Source: Thalassobaculum sp965228445 (GTDB lineage Bacteria; Pseudomonadota; Alphaproteobacteria; Thalassobaculales; Thalassobaculaceae). From it: DNA of 64,000 nt. The DNA is taken from contig OZ245813.1 in assembly GCA_965228445.1 (NCBI GenBank), forward strand, positions 2,542,001-2,606,000, written 5' to 3'. Below are positions 29,610-38,541 of the stretch, in pieces. Each line of letters opens with the position of its first letter. The stretch's first letter is position 1. The notes under the pieces were generated by a model. It was not told the DNA's origin. It saw only the letters and a list, made by a program, of their open reading frames with translations, and searched no databases. Both the position numbers and the translations under genes were made by a program.

Positions 29610-30839
29610 TTAGCCGTCACCGTCGGCGTCGAGGCCGTAGGCGGTGTGGAGCGCGCGCACGGCGAGCTCGGTGTAGTCGGAGCCGATCAGCACGCTGACC
29701 TTGATCTCCGAGGTCGAGATGACCTGGATGTTGATGCCCTTGGCGGCGAGCGTCTGGAACATGGTCTTGGCGACGCCCGGCTGGCTGCGCATGCCGACGC
29801 CGACGACCGAGATCTTACACACGCTCGGATCGGAGACGATCTCCGAATACCCGAGCTCGCCCTTCAGGCCGTCCAGCACCTGGTGGGCGCGGTCGAGATC
29901 GGTCGAGCCGACGGTGAAGGTGAGATCGGTGGACTTGCCGTCCTGGCTGACGTTCTGGACGATCATGTCGACATTGACCGCGCTGTCGGCCAGCGACCCG
30001 AAGATGGCGCCCGCCACGCCCGGACGGTCCGGCACGCCGACCAGCGTGACCTTCGCTTCATCGGGGCTGTAGGCGATACCGGTGACGACTTGCTGCTCCA
30101 CGATTTCTCCCTCGTCGACGACCATCGTGCCGGGCTTGTCCTCGAAGCTGGAGAGGACCTGCACGCGCACGCCGTGCTGCATGGCCATGGCGACCGACCG
30201 GGTCTGGAGGACCTTGGCCCCCTGGGAGGCCAGTTCCAGCATCTCCTCATAGGTGATGCGGTCGATCTTGCGCGCCTTGGCGGTGATTCGCGGATCGGTC
30301 GTGTAGACCCCGTCCACGTCCGTATATATGTCGCACCGGTCGGCGTCCAAGGCGGCGGCCAGCGCCACCGCCGAGGTGTCCGATCCGCCACGCCCCAGCG
30401 TGGTGATGCGGTTGTCCGGGCCGATGCCCTGGAAGCCGGCGACCACGGCGACCTGGCCCTGCGCGAAGCGCTCGCGCATGACGGTCGTGTCGATCTCGCC
30501 GATGCGGGCCTTGCCGTGGATGCCGTCGGTATGGAACGGGATCTGCCAGCCGAGCCAGGAGCGTGCGTTCACGCCGAGATCCTGCAGCGCCAGCGCCAGC
30601 AGCCCGACGGTCACCTGCTCGCCCGACGCGACGACCACGTCGTATTCGCGGGCGTCGTGCAGGCGCGCGATCTCGTTGGTCCAGGCGACGAGCTGGTTGG
30701 TCGTGCCCGACATGGCCGAGACCACCACCGCAACCTCGTTGCCGGCATCGACCTCGGCTTTGACGCGGCGCGCCACGTTCTTGATCCGATCCGTATTGCC
30801 GACGGAGGTCCCGCCGAACTTCATCACGATGCGCGCCAT
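29610..30839 (-). CDS. lysC: Aspartate kinase
   Basis: A 409-residue monofunctional aspartokinase. The catalytic start is MARIVMKFGGTSVGN, and the ATG at 30839 is chosen because the sequence before it has no family character. The VVSAMSGTTN and TLGRGGSDTSAVALAA motifs identify the amino-acid-kinase fold. Two C-terminal ACT domains (about 265-409) are present, the usual site of feedback by lysine and threonine. It catalyses the first step towards Lys, Met, Thr and diaminopimelate. It is first gene of the lysC-ptsP pair and diverges from ubiG. Confidence 0.96.
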   Translation of the reverse strand: MARIVMKFGGTSVGNTDRIKNVARRVKAEVDAGNEVAVVVSAMSGTTNQLVAWTNEIARLHDAREYDVVVASGEQVTVGLLALALQDLGVNARSWLGWQIPFHTDGIHGKARIGEIDTTVMRERFAQGQVAVVAGFQGIGPDNRITTLGRGGSDTSAVALAAALDADRCDIYTDVDGVYTTDPRITAKARKIDRITYEEMLELASQGAKVLQTRSVAMAMQHGVRVQVLSSFEDKPGTMVVDEGEIVEQQVVTGIAYSPDEAKVTLVGVPDRPGVAGAIFGSLADSAVNVDMIVQNVSQDGKSTDLTFTVGSTDLDRAHQVLDGLKGELGYSEIVSDPSVCKISVVGVGMRSQPGVAKTMFQTLAAKGINIQVISTSEIKVSVLIGSDYTELAVRALHTAYGLDADGDG

Positions 30840-31003
30840 CGTCTGTCCGCTCCGAGTCGTCTGGATGCCCTGTGTGTTCAGGGTGCCCTGCCCGATGCGC
30901 CTTTCGGTCGCAAAGCCTTGCCGGACAAGGGCGGGGCTATCCATAGTATGGGGACTCCCAAGGAGCAAGCGGCAGGACCGCTTATTAAGGTGAGGAGTCT
31001 ATC

Positions 31004-31807
31004 ATGCTGAGGTCTCTGTTGCGCCGGGCGGCGGACGCACGGGCCGAACGGGCGCCCGAACCGGCCCCGCGCGCCGCCAAGAGCGGCACCGTGGACCGGG
31101 CCGATATCGACCGTTTCGCGCAGCTTGCCGAGCGCTGGTGGGACCCGGACGGGCCGCATGGGCCGCTGCACCGCTTCGTGCCGGTGCGCATGCAGGTGAT
31201 CCGCGACGCCCTCGCCCCGCTGGCGAAGAACCCCCGGGGCCGGCGGGTGCTGGCCGGGCTCAGGGTGCTGGATATCGGCTGCGGCGGCGGTCTGCTGTCC
31301 GAGCCGATGACCCGACTCGGCGCCACCGTGACCGGCGTCGATGCGGATGCCGCGGGGATCGCCGCGGCCATCGCCCATGCCGGCGAGATGGGGCTGGAGA
31401 TCGACTACCGCGCCGGCGCGGCCGAGGATCTCGCCGCCGACGGACTGCGGTTCGACGCGGTCGTGGCGAGCGAGGTGGTCGAGCACGTGGCCGACAAGCC
31501 GGCCTTCGTGGCGGCGCTTGCCGCGCTGCTGAAGCCGGGCGGGGTGCTGGTGCTGACCACGATCAACCGCACCGCCCGCTCCCGCGCCCAGGCGATCGTG
31601 GCGGCGGAATACATCCTGCGCTGGGTCCCGCGGGGTACCCACGACTGGACCCAGTTCCCGACCCCGGCCGAGCTCAGCACGCTGCTGGAAGAGGCCGGGT
31701 TCGCGGCGGACCCGGCGCTGGGGATGGTGTTCGACCCGATCGACGGGACGTTCGCCCTGTCGGCGGACGCCCGGGTGAACTACGCCCTGGTGGCGCGGAA
31801 GCTGTAA
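31004..31807 (+). CDS. ubiG: Ubiquinone biosynthesis O-methyltransferase UbiG
   Basis: A 267-residue SAM methyltransferase with motif I VLDIGCGGGLLSEPM near residues 88-102. UbiG-typical stretches include FAQLAERWWDPDGPHGPLH, ASEVVEHVADKPAF and TINRTARSRAQAIVAAEYILRWVPRGTHDW. It carries out both O-methylations of the ubiquinone ring. A strong ribosome site (AGGTGAGGAG) supports the ATG. The first ~30 residues are a basic Arg/Ala-rich extension longer than in E. coli UbiG. A 6 bp hairpin (AAGCGG/CCGCTT, 30967-30983) lies just upstream. Confidence 0.95.
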   Translation: MLRSLLRRAADARAERAPEPAPRAAKSGTVDRADIDRFAQLAERWWDPDGPHGPLHRFVPVRMQVIRDALAPLAKNPRGRRVLAGLRVLDIGCGGGLLSEPMTRLGATVTGVDADAAGIAAAIAHAGEMGLEIDYRAGAAEDLAADGLRFDAVVASEVVEHVADKPAFVAALAALLKPGGVLVLTTINRTARSRAQAIVAAEYILRWVPRGTHDWTQFPTPAELSTLLEEAGFAADPALGMVFDPIDGTFALSADARVNYALVARKL

Positions 31808-31851
31808 GCACCCACCATGCTGCCTGCGGAGATGTCTCGGTCCCGGGCCGT

Positions 31852-32086
31852 CTCCGGATCAGGTCCGGAGCCGCCCGGGATGACGGGCACGGGGTTGGTG
31901 TGGCCGGCCCTTCGACACGCCCCCCTCGGGCGCTGCTTAGGGGCGAGGTCCAATCAAACCCATCCCCGTCATCCTGACGCATGTCAGGATCAACGCCCGG
32001 ACGCCCGTGCACCGCAGATCCTGACCTGCGTCAGGATGACAGGAGAAGACTGAGCCAGCCGCCCCGGTCCGGGGCGTGTCGAAGGG
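31852..32086. repeat. Cluster of REP-like palindromes between ubiG and the ligase gene
   Basis: The 284 bp convergent gap is almost filled by repeats. CTCCGGA-TCAGG-TCCGGAG is at 31852-31870. CCCTTCGACACGCC at 31908-31921 has its exact inverted copy at 32073-32086. Nested inside are ATCCTGAC-GCAT-GTCAGGAT (31971-31990) and ATCCTGAC-CTGC-GTCAGGAT (32018-32037). No gene is supported here. Confidence 0.78.
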
Positions 32087-32091
32087 CGCCG

Positions 32092-33327
32092 CTACTCGTA
32101 ACTCCGCTTGTCGTCGATCACCTTGCCGTCGTTCGGCAGGCTGCCCGGCGCGACCATCTCCACGCCGCCGCGCATCTTGGTCACCGCCTGCAGGCTCTCG
32201 GCGATCGCGACGCGCAGGGCCTCGCCGGTGCCGGAGACCTCCACCGACAGGGTCATCGCATCCACCCCCTTCTCGCCGGTGACGGTCAGCCGGGCGCGGG
32301 CCACCTCCTTGTGGCGGGCGGCGATGGCGGCGACCTGGGCGGGGTGGACGAACATGCCCTTCACCTTGGTGGTCTGATCGGCCCGGCCCATCCAGCCCTT
32401 GATCCGCAGGTTGGTGCGCCCGCAGGGGCTCGGGCCCGCCAGCACCGCCGACAGGTCGCCGGTGGCGAAGCGCACCAGCGGGTAGTCCGGGTTCAGCACC
32501 GTGACCACCACCTCGCCGACCTCGCCGTCGGGCACCGGGTCGCCGGTGCCGGGGCGCACGATCTCCACGATCGCGCCCTCGTCGGCGATCATCCCCTCGC
32601 GCGCCGGACTCTCATAGGCGATCAGGCCGAGATCGGCGGTGGCATAGGCCTGCATGCAGCTCACCCCGAGCGCCTCGATCTCGGCGCGCAGGCTCGGCGG
32701 CAGGGCACCGCCGGAGACCAGCGACTTGGTCAGGGAGGAGACGTCCTTGCCGGCCTCCGCCCCCTTCTCCAGCAGGGTCTTCAGGAAGGCGGGCGTGCCG
32801 AAATAGGCGACCGGCTTCAGCGCGGCGATGGCGTCGAGCTGCTGCTCAGTATTGCCGACGCCGCCGGGGATCACCGGACAGCCCAGCGCCTCGGCCGCCG
32901 ACTGGCCGATCCAGCCGCCGGGGGTGAGGTGATAGGCGAAGGTGTTGATCACCAGGTCGCCGCGCCGGAAGCCGGCGGCGAACAGGGCGCGGGCGAAGCG
33001 GTAGTAGTCCGCCGCATGCCCCTCCGGCTCGAAGATCGGGCCGGGCGAGATCAGCACCCGCGCCAGATCGGACAGCGGCGTGGCGTTCAGCCCGCCGAAG
33101 GGCGGCATCTTGCTCTGCATCGCCATCAGGTCGGACTTGCGCAGCACCGGCAGGGTCGCCAGGTCCGCCCGGCTGCGCACCGCGTTGGCGTCGACATCGG
33201 CCAGCGCGCGGGCGAAATAGGCGGTGTTGGTCTTGGCGTGGGCGATCTGCGCCGGCAGGCACTGCGCCAGCGCCGCGGCCCGTTCGTCGGCGCTGCGGGT
33301 CTCCAGCGCGTCGTAATGGTCGGCCAT
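32092..33327 (-). CDS. Phenylacetate-CoA ligase-like AMP-forming enzyme
   Basis: A 411-residue member of the PaaK branch of the adenylate-forming superfamily. PaaK-like blocks include FARALFAAGFRRGDLVINTFAYHLTPGG, YFGTPAFLKTLLEKG, RFATGDLSAV and IKGWMGRADQTTKVKGMFVHP, the last being the hinge and metal/AMP region. It would activate a carboxylic, probably aromatic, acid to its CoA thioester. It is the last gene of the minus-strand liv-type transporter cluster (26 nt after livF), so the acid is likely the transported solute or a derivative. The true substrate is not evident. Confidence 0.82.
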   Translation of the reverse strand: MADHYDALETRSADERAAALAQCLPAQIAHAKTNTAYFARALADVDANAVRSRADLATLPVLRKSDLMAMQSKMPPFGGLNATPLSDLARVLISPGPIFEPEGHAADYYRFARALFAAGFRRGDLVINTFAYHLTPGGWIGQSAAEALGCPVIPGGVGNTEQQLDAIAALKPVAYFGTPAFLKTLLEKGAEAGKDVSSLTKSLVSGGALPPSLRAEIEALGVSCMQAYATADLGLIAYESPAREGMIADEGAIVEIVRPGTGDPVPDGEVGEVVVTVLNPDYPLVRFATGDLSAVLAGPSPCGRTNLRIKGWMGRADQTTKVKGMFVHPAQVAAIAARHKEVARARLTVTGEKGVDAMTLSVEVSGTGEALRVAIAESLQAVTKMRGGVEMVAPGSLPNDGKVIDDKRSYE

Positions 33328-33353
33328 GGGTCCTCCGAGGGTCCGGCTTGAGG

Positions 33354-34187
33354 TCAGCCGATCCAGCGCTTGCGGCGGCGGTAGTGCTTGACGTCGCGGA
33401 AGCTCTTGCGGCCCTCGCCGCCGAGCCCGAGGTAGAACTCCTTGACGTCCTCGTTGTTGCGGAGCTGCTCGGCCTCGCCTTCCATGACGACCCGGCCGCT
33501 CTCCAGGATGTAGCCGAACTTGGCGTAGCGCAGGGCGATGTTGGTGTTCTGCTCGGCCAGCAGGATGGTCACCCCCTCCTGCTCGTTGATCTGCTTCACG
33601 ATCTCGAAGATCTGTTCCACGAGCTGCGGGGCGAGACCCATCGACGGCTCGTCCAGCAGGATCATCTTCGGCCGGCTCATCAGGGCGCGGCCGATCGCCA
33701 CCATCTGCTGTTCGCCGCCGGAGGTGTAGCCGGCCTGGCTGGTGCGCCGCTCGCGCAGGCGCGGGAAGTAATTGTAGACCATCTCCAGGTCGCGCTGGAT
33801 GCCTTGGCGGTCGTTGCCCCGGGTGAAGGCCCCGGTCAGCAGGTTCTCCTCCACCGTCAGGTGCTCGAAGCAGTGCCGGCCCTCCATCACCTGGATGCAG
33901 CCGCGCTTCACCAGGTCGTTCGGGCTGGAGGCCTGCACGGCGACGCCGTCGAATTCGATGCTGCCCTTGGTGACCTCGCCGCGCTCGGTGCCGAGCAGGT
34001 TGGAGATCGCCTTCAGGGTGGTGGTCTTGCCGGCGCCGTTGGCGCCCAGGATGGCAACGATGCCGCCCTTGGGCACCTCCAGCGAGATGCCGCGCAGCAC
34101 CAGGATCACGTGGTCGTAGATGACCTCGATGTTGTTGACCTTGAGCAGCGGCTGCGCCGCGCCGGGGGCCTCGGAAACTACGCTCAT
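33354..34187 (-). CDS. ABC transporter ATP-binding protein, LivF type
   Basis: A 277-residue ATPase with Walker A GANGAGKTTT, the ABC signature in TSGGEQQMVAIGRAL and Walker B MILLDEPSMGLAP, followed by LLAEQNTNIAL. The Gly-Leu-Ala-Pro after Walker B and the Glu-Gln of the H-loop region are typical of LivF. It energises the HAAT-family importer encoded by the same cluster. The basic C-terminal tail (RDVKHYRRRKRWIG) is longer than in standard LivF and recurs in similar clusters associated with acyl-CoA ligases. Confidence 0.9.
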   Translation of the reverse strand: MSVVSEAPGAAQPLLKVNNIEVIYDHVILVLRGISLEVPKGGIVAILGANGAGKTTTLKAISNLLGTERGEVTKGSIEFDGVAVQASSPNDLVKRGCIQVMEGRHCFEHLTVEENLLTGAFTRGNDRQGIQRDLEMVYNYFPRLRERRTSQAGYTSGGEQQMVAIGRALMSRPKMILLDEPSMGLAPQLVEQIFEIVKQINEQEGVTILLAEQNTNIALRYAKFGYILESGRVVMEGEAEQLRNNEDVKEFYLGLGGEGRKSFRDVKHYRRRKRWIG

Positions 34188-34217
34188 CGCAAATCGTCCC
34201 GGTTCTGGAGCCTGGGA

Positions 34218-34242
34218 GAGGCGCCGGATGCCCCGGCGCCTC
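34218..34242 (-). other. Stem-loop between livK and livF
   Basis: A perfect 10 bp inverted repeat (GAGGCGCCGG / CCGGCGCCTC, 5 nt loop) sits 25 nt after the livK stop and has no U-tract. Such hairpins after binding-protein genes usually protect or attenuate the mRNA, giving more binding protein than transporter. Confidence 0.6.
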
Positions 34243-34266
34243 CCGGATCGTGTCGGTCGCGGCCGC

Positions 34267-35580
34267 TTACGAGCAGCTGCGCGGGGTGATGTTGTTCTCC
34301 TTGGCGTACTGCTCGGCGTCCTGATCGATCAGCGGCCGGGTCAGGGCGGTGTCTGCCTTGATCCAGTCGGTCTTGATCTCCCACTCCTTGCCGTTCCACT
34401 GCTGGATCTTGATCGCCGGATCCTGACCCTCGTGGTTGTCGCAGGTGATGGTCACCGGCGGCATCAGCCCGGTCATGCCGAGTTCCTCGATCCGCTCGGC
34501 GGTGACGTTCAGGTTCTCCATGCCCCAGCGCATCTCCTCGCCGGTGATCACCCGGTTGCCGTACTGCGCCTGGGCGGTGCGGATCGACTCGACCACATAG
34601 GCCGCCGCCGCCATGCCGCGCGAGTACAGCACGCCGCCGATCTCCTCGCGGTTCCAGGACCCCTTGCCCGCGTCGTAGAGGGCGTTGATGTCCTGGTAGA
34701 CCTTGAAGTCGGTCCCCACGCCGTTGAAGGTCGCGCCCTTGTAGCCGACGGCGCCGTCACCGGCCGGAATGACGTCCGGCTCGGCCGCCGCCCACCAGTT
34801 GCCGATGAACTTCTCCATCGGATACTTCACGTTCGCCGCCTCGTTGATGGCGGTCGAGTTCATCGCCCCCCAGCCCCACATGATCATGTAGGCCGGACGG
34901 GCGCGGCGGACCTGCAGCCAGATCGACTTCTGCTCGGTCATCGCCGCCGGCGGGACCGGGTACTTGTCGTAGGTGAAGCCGTATTTCTCGGCCAAGATGT
35001 CCAGGGTCGGGATCGGCTCCTTGCCGTAGGGGTGGTCGAGGTAGATGAAGCCGAGATTCTGCCCCTTCAGCTTCTCGTACCCGCCCTCCTGGTCGGCGAT
35101 GTACTTGATCACCGCCGTCATCTGGTTCCAGTAGGTCGAGGGGAAGTTGAAGACGTAGGGGAAGACCCGGCCGTCGGCCGCCGAGGTGCGGCCGTAGCCC
35201 ATCGACAGCAGCGGGATCTTGTCGGCCGTCGCCTTCTCGATCAGGGCGTAGGTGATGCCGGTCGACCACGGGTTGATGACCGTGGCGCCGCCATACTGGT
35301 TCTTCACCCGGTCGTAGCATTCCACGCCGCGGTCGGTCTTGTAGCCGGTCTCGCACTCCTCGTAGATGATCTCGACGCCGTTGATGCCGCCGTCGCGGTG
35401 GTTGACCATCGCGAGATAGTCGGCGAAGCCGTGGGCGGTCGGGGTGCCGCTCGGCGCGTAGGGGCCGGTCTTGTAGACCAGGTTCGGGATGAACTGGCCC
35501 TCGGCCTGCGCGGCGCCGGCCAGCCCGAAGAGGCCGACCGCGGCGGCTGCCATGGTCATGGTCACTGAACGGAAGTTCAT
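34267..35580 (-). CDS. Periplasmic substrate-binding protein, LivK type
   Basis: A 437-residue type I periplasmic binding protein. The N-terminus is a signal peptide (MNFRSVTMTMAAAAVGLFGLAGAAQA, cleavage expected after AQA). The mature protein begins EGQFIPNLVYKTGPYAPSGTP and shows the INGVEIIYEECETGY element of this subgroup. It should deliver the solute to the LivHM permease. The ATG at 35580 has GGAGGACATAGGAAG upstream. This subgroup occurs with acyl-CoA ligase genes rather than amino-acid genes, so a carboxylate ligand is plausible. Confidence 0.88.
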   Translation of the reverse strand: MNFRSVTMTMAAAAVGLFGLAGAAQAEGQFIPNLVYKTGPYAPSGTPTAHGFADYLAMVNHRDGGINGVEIIYEECETGYKTDRGVECYDRVKNQYGGATVINPWSTGITYALIEKATADKIPLLSMGYGRTSAADGRVFPYVFNFPSTYWNQMTAVIKYIADQEGGYEKLKGQNLGFIYLDHPYGKEPIPTLDILAEKYGFTYDKYPVPPAAMTEQKSIWLQVRRARPAYMIMWGWGAMNSTAINEAANVKYPMEKFIGNWWAAAEPDVIPAGDGAVGYKGATFNGVGTDFKVYQDINALYDAGKGSWNREEIGGVLYSRGMAAAAYVVESIRTAQAQYGNRVITGEEMRWGMENLNVTAERIEELGMTGLMPPVTITCDNHEGQDPAIKIQQWNGKEWEIKTDWIKADTALTRPLIDQDAEQYAKENNITPRSCS

Positions 35581-35703
35581 CTTCCTATGTCCTCCCTGTT
35601 GGCAAAGCGGTGCTTTGCTTCTGTTGGCGGCGGCCGGAGCGGTGTCTCCCGCCCTTCGTCGCCGCCGAAACGACACGTCCGCGCGTTTTCCCTACCAGTT
35701 GGC

Positions 35704-36780
35704 CTAGTACGGGAACGGCCACAGGCGCAGTTTCTCCTTCGTGATCGACCAGAGCCGGGCCAGGCCATGCGGCTCGACGATCAGAAAGAAGACGATGAGC
35801 GCACCGAACACCATGAACTCCAGATGGCTGATCAGTTCGGTGGGCACTTCCAGGCCGACCCAGCCGGGGGCGCTGTTCAGGAAGATCGGCAGCAGGAAGA
35901 TGAAGAAGGCGCCCAGGAAGCATCCCAGGATGCTGCCGAGCCCGCCGATGATCACCATGAACAGCACCGAGAACGACCGGAAGATGTCGAAGGCGGTCGC
36001 CTCGACGGTGTTGATGTAGCAGAACGACCAGAGCACCCCGGCGACGCCGCAGTAGAACGAGCTGACGGCGAAGGCCGAGAGCTTGGTCGGCAGCGGCTTG
36101 ATGCCGATCAGCTCGGCGGCGATGTCCATGTCGCGGATCGCCATCCAGGTCCGCCCGATCCGCCCGCGCACCAGGTTCGCGGCGATCAGGGCGAGGATCA
36201 CGGTGAAGCCGAGAATGAACAGGTACCGCGCCTCGACCGAGGCCTCGGCCCCGGTGACCAGGTAGCCGAACATCTCGCGCGGCGGTGCCGTCGGCACGCC
36301 GGCGATCGAGTAGTTCACGAACCACGGCACCTTCTGGAACAGCCAGAGCAGGAAGAACTGCGCCGCCAGGGTAGTGACCGCCAGGTAGAAGCCCTTGATG
36401 CGCAGGCTCGGCAGGCCGAAGGCGACGCCGATCATGGCGGCGCAGATGCCGCCGAGGATCACCACCGCCCAGATCGGCATCCACGGGAAGGCCGTGGCGA
36501 TCTTGTAGCCCATGAACGCGCCGGCGGCCATGAACGCGCCGGTGCCGAGGCTGAGCTGGCCGCAATATCCGAGCAGGATGTTCAGGCCGATCGTGGCGAT
36601 CGCCATGATCAGGGTCGGGATCAGGATCGAGCCGAGCCAGTACTCGTTGCCGATGACCGGGATCACCGCGGCGGCGAACAGCACCACGGCGATCACGAAG
36701 ATCCGGTCGAACGGGATGCGGAACAGGGCCTGGTCGGCCGCGTAGCTCGTCTTGTAGATGCCGGCTTCGCGATAGAACAT
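35704..36780 (-). CDS. ABC transporter permease, LivM type
   Basis: A 358-residue multi-spanning permease with the LivM block NILLGYCGQLSLGTGAFMAAGAFMGY and the coupling segment GRTWMAIRDMDIAAELIG. The ATG at 36780 (MFYREAGIYKTSY) is used because the frame upstream is antisense-like sequence inside livH. It follows livH by 2 nt and forms the heterodimeric membrane channel with it. Confidence 0.92.
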   Translation of the reverse strand: MFYREAGIYKTSYAADQALFRIPFDRIFVIAVVLFAAAVIPVIGNEYWLGSILIPTLIMAIATIGLNILLGYCGQLSLGTGAFMAAGAFMGYKIATAFPWMPIWAVVILGGICAAMIGVAFGLPSLRIKGFYLAVTTLAAQFFLLWLFQKVPWFVNYSIAGVPTAPPREMFGYLVTGAEASVEARYLFILGFTVILALIAANLVRGRIGRTWMAIRDMDIAAELIGIKPLPTKLSAFAVSSFYCGVAGVLWSFCYINTVEATAFDIFRSFSVLFMVIIGGLGSILGCFLGAFFIFLLPIFLNSAPGWVGLEVPTELISHLEFMVFGALIVFFLIVEPHGLARLWSITKEKLRLWPFPY

Positions 36781-36782
36781 CC

Positions 36783-37682
36783 TCAGACCCTCTCGATGAT
36801 CTTGTCGCCGAACAGGCCCTGGGGCCGGTACAGCAGGAACAGCATCGCCACCACATAGGCGAACCATTCCTCGATGCCGCCGCCGATATACGGGCCGAGA
36901 TAGATCTCGGCGACCTTCTCGCCGACGCCGATGATCAGCCCGCCGACGATGGCGCCGGGGACCGACGTGAAGCCGCCGAGGATCAGCACCGGCAGCGCCT
37001 TGAGCGCCAGGATCGACAGCGAGAACTGCACGCCGAGGCGCGAGCCCCAGATGATGCCGGCGACCAGGGCCACCAGCCCGGCCACCGCCCAGACGATGAT
37101 CCAGATCTGGTTCAGCGGGATGCCCACCGAGAGCGCGGCCTGGTGGTCGTCGGCCACCGCCCGCAGGGCCCGGCCGATCCGGGTATAGGTGAAGAACAGG
37201 GCAAGCGCGGCGACCAGACCGCCGGCGATGATCGCCGCGGAGACGTCGAACTGCTGCACCATGATCGCGCCGTCCGGTCCGACGAACCACGCGCCGTCGG
37301 GAATGCCGACATTGAGCGGATGGACGTCGGCGCCCCAGAGCAGCTCGCCGAAGCCCTCCAGGAAGAATGCGATGCCGATCGTCGCCATGAACAGGATGAT
37401 CGGCTCCTGGTTCACCAGGTAGCGCAGCACCAGCCGCTCCACCGCGAAGGCCCAGGCCACCATGATCGCCCCGGCCATCAGCAGGGCCAGCACCATCGGC
37501 ACGCCCATCTCCAGGAAGCCGACGAAGCACAGGGCGGCGAACAGCACCATGAAGCCCTGGGCGAAGTTGAACACCCCGGATGCCTTGAAGATCAGCACGA
37601 AGCCGAGGGCGATGAGCGAATACATCGTGCCGGCGAACATCCCGTTCAGCACGACCTCGATGAAGAACCAGAACTCCAGCAT
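36783..37682 (-). CDS. ABC transporter permease, LivH type
   Basis: A 299-residue hydrophobic permease with about eight predicted membrane segments. It contains LIALGFVLIFKASGVFNFAQG and the cytoplasmic coupling helix IGRALRAVADDHQAALSVGI, both typical of LivH. It pairs with the LivM subunit encoded immediately downstream (2 nt gap) and receives solute from the LivK-type protein. It starts 14 nt after livG. Confidence 0.92.
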   Translation of the reverse strand: MLEFWFFIEVVLNGMFAGTMYSLIALGFVLIFKASGVFNFAQGFMVLFAALCFVGFLEMGVPMVLALLMAGAIMVAWAFAVERLVLRYLVNQEPIILFMATIGIAFFLEGFGELLWGADVHPLNVGIPDGAWFVGPDGAIMVQQFDVSAAIIAGGLVAALALFFTYTRIGRALRAVADDHQAALSVGIPLNQIWIIVWAVAGLVALVAGIIWGSRLGVQFSLSILALKALPVLILGGFTSVPGAIVGGLIIGVGEKVAEIYLGPYIGGGIEEWFAYVVAMLFLLYRPQGLFGDKIIERV

Positions 37683-37696
37683 GCCGTCTCCGCCCG

Positions 37697-38539
37697 TCAG
37701 TCGTCGTGGGGGACGCCGAGATAGGCGTCGATCACGTTCTGGTTTCGGCGCACCTCGTCCGGCGTGCCGTCGGCGATCTTGCGTCCGTAGTCGAGCACGA
37801 CGACCCGGTCGGAGATGTCCATGACCACGCCCATGTCATGCTCGATCAGCACGATCGTGGTGCCGAACTCCTCGTTCACGTCGAGGATGAAGCGGGACAT
37901 GTCCTGCTTCTCCTCCACGTTCATGCCGGCCATCGGCTCGTCGAGCAGCAGGATCTTCGGCTCCATCGCCAGCGCCCGGCCGAGCTCGACCCGCTTCTGC
38001 AGCCCGTAGGGCAGCCGGCCAACCGGCGTGCGGCGGATCGACTGGATCTCCAGGAAGTCGATGACGGTCTCCACGAAGGCGCGGTGCTCGATCTCCTCGC
38101 GCTGCGCCGGCCCCCAGTGCAACGCCTGCCAGAAGAACCCGCGGTTCATCTTCAGCACGCGCCCGGTCATCAGGTTGTCCAGGGTCGACATGCCGCGGAA
38201 CAGGGCGATGTTCTGGAAGGTGCGGGCGATGCCGTTCGACGCCGCGAAATGCGGGTCCATGCCGGCCATGGTCTTGCCGTTGAAGGTGATCGAGCCCTTC
38301 TGCGGCTTGTAGAAGCCGTTGATGCAGTTGAGCATCGACGACTTGCCGGCGCCGTTCGGCCCGATGATCGCCCGGATCTCGCCCTTGCGGACCTCGAAGC
38401 TGACATCGTTGATCGCCTTCACGCCGCCGAAGCCGAGCTCGATATTCGCCAGCTTCAGCACGACCTCGCCAACCGCCCGGTCCGGCAGCTCCGCCTCGTC
38501 GGAGACCGTTTCCGGTTCGAACCCTTGCACTGCAGCCAC
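37697..38539 (-). CDS. ABC transporter ATP-binding protein, LivG type
   Basis: A 280-residue ATPase starting at GTG two bases after the upstream ligase gene. Walker A GPNGAGKSSML, the LivG hallmark IARTFQNIALF and Walker B ILLLDEPMAGMN are present. The ABC signature is unusual, reading PYGLQKRVELGRAL where LSYGxQR or LSGGQ types are expected; this degenerate form is common in LivG. An N-terminal ~20-residue extension precedes the ABC domain. Confidence 0.9.
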   Translation of the reverse strand: MAAVQGFEPETVSDEAELPDRAVGEVVLKLANIELGFGGVKAINDVSFEVRKGEIRAIIGPNGAGKSSMLNCINGFYKPQKGSITFNGKTMAGMDPHFAASNGIARTFQNIALFRGMSTLDNLMTGRVLKMNRGFFWQALHWGPAQREEIEHRAFVETVIDFLEIQSIRRTPVGRLPYGLQKRVELGRALAMEPKILLLDEPMAGMNVEEKQDMSRFILDVNEEFGTTIVLIEHDMGVVMDISDRVVVLDYGRKIADGTPDEVRRNQNVIDAYLGVPHDD

Positions 38540-38541
38540 GG

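Noticed and set aside
35704..37683. 608-codon version of the LivM protein starting inside livH
   Set aside because: The first 250 codons are out-of-frame livH; the family start is the ATG at 36780, 2 nt after livH.
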